DNA of 5,645 bases from Deltaproteobacteria bacterium RIFOXYA12_FULL_61_11 (GTDB taxonomy: Bacteria > Bdellovibrionota_F > JAHFAK01 > YA12-FULL-61-11): NCBI GenBank assembly GCA_001799195.1, contig MGSU01000011.1, forward strand, positions 1,776 through 7,420. The letters run 5' to 3'. Each line of letters opens with the position of its first letter. Position 1 is the first letter of the stretch. Positions 5,264 through 5,645 of the stretch are shown piece after piece. A model generated the notes under the pieces. It saw nothing but the letters and a program-made list of their open reading frames with translations. It was not told the DNA's origin and searched no databases. Position numbers and translations under genes: made by a program.

Positions 5264-5645
5264 TTACCCGAGCATCCAGTGCCGGTCCAGCCGATCCGGC
5301 GCGAGGAGGGTCGGGGTTCGTACTGTAGGCTCCGTCGGCGAGGCCGAGGCGTGCACCCGGAAGGATGCTGTGAGCGGCGGATACAGATGATCCCCTCCGG
5401 CCGGACCGGCGACGAGTTCCGCGCATACACGGTACCGTCCTCGGCCGAGGAGGGACGTGTCGAGGATCAGGTTGGCCCGCGGACATGGATCTGTTGGGTG
5501 TTGCAGGTGATCGATCGGCAACGAAGCGCCCCACAGGAGGACCTCGCCGGCCAGATCGTTCTCGAGATGAAGCCGGACCAGCAACCTCGGCGCAACTCCC
5601 TGCTCGCGAGAGGGGATCGGGAACCCGATACGCAAGGTTCCCTCG
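5264..5645 (-). CDS. C-terminal part of a probable Wzt-like polysaccharide-export protein (5' end outside window)
   Basis: On the minus strand the frame is open from the window edge to a TAA at 5266-5264, about 126 residues. The TTG at 5635 is not needed as a start because the frame stays open before it. The visible sequence (for example LLVRLHLENDLAGEVLLWGA, then LLGRGRYRVCAELVAG, then LTASFRVHAS) alternates short strands with a Pro/Gly-rich turn. It resembles the C-terminal beta-sandwich of Wzt-type ATPases, which recognises the end of an O-antigen or related glycan before export. The last about 25 residues after FRVHAS look like a disordered tail. The ATPase domain would lie outside the window, so the assignment rests on the pattern of one domain only. 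It is convergent with the kinase gene and has no visible link to the YcaO set. Confidence 0.5.
   Translation of the reverse strand, partial: EGTLRIGFPIPSREQGVAPRLLVRLHLENDLAGEVLLWGASLPIDHLQHPTDPCPRANLILDTSLLGRGRYRVCAELVAGPAGGDHLYPPLTASFRVHASASPTEPTVRTPTLLAPDRLDRHWMLG

Noticed and set aside
1-5645. CRISPR arrays, tRNA or rRNA genes, insertion sequences or phage attachment sites
   Set aside because: No regularly spaced direct repeats, cloverleaf-like sequences, transposase motifs or terminal inverted repeats were seen on either strand by eye.

Overview
The window is a moderately GC-rich (about 60% in most genes) bacterial segment. It carries one compact operon-like gene set on the + strand, flanked by the ends of two unrelated partial genes. 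A periplasmic-type solute-binding protein and a two-transmembrane sensor kinase suggest a Gram-negative host. The codon style would fit Nitrospirota or a related phylum, but nothing in the window fixes the taxon, so that is a weak guess.

Layout: (1) bases 2-307 are the 3' end of an upstream gene of unknown function, followed by a probable intrinsic terminator (316-339). (2) Directly behind it lies a strong-looking extended -10 promoter (341-369), then a leader of about 190 nt with overlapping inverted repeats. (3) Four co-directional genes follow: a 77-residue small protein with a signal-like N-terminus and a Ser/Cys/Thr-containing tail (568-801); a family-5 oligopeptide-binding-like protein (817-2376); a YcaO-domain protein ending in the Pro-x-Pro-x-Pro tail typical of azoline cyclodehydratases (2373-3467); and a membrane hybrid histidine kinase with a C-terminal receiver domain (3494-5224). 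(4) A convergent partial gene on the - strand (5264-5645) ends 39 bp away and looks like the C-terminal beta-sandwich of a Wzt-type polysaccharide ABC exporter ATPase.

Working model (inference): the four genes form an undescribed peptide modification and sensing cassette. The YcaO enzyme would modify the small peptide, most likely in its tail, and the solute-binding protein would capture or present the peptide or its product. The kinase would report this, or an envelope condition, to a regulator outside the window. The tight packing (15-nt gap, ATGA overlap, 26-nt gap) supports co-expression. No E1-like/ocin-ThiF partner, dehydrogenase, protease, exporter, ABC permease or DNA-binding output protein is visible, so either partners lie elsewhere or the system works differently from known azol(in)e clusters. 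The tail of the small gene and the start of the binding-protein gene lie in an AT-rich island, which may mark a recently exchanged or fast-evolving segment.
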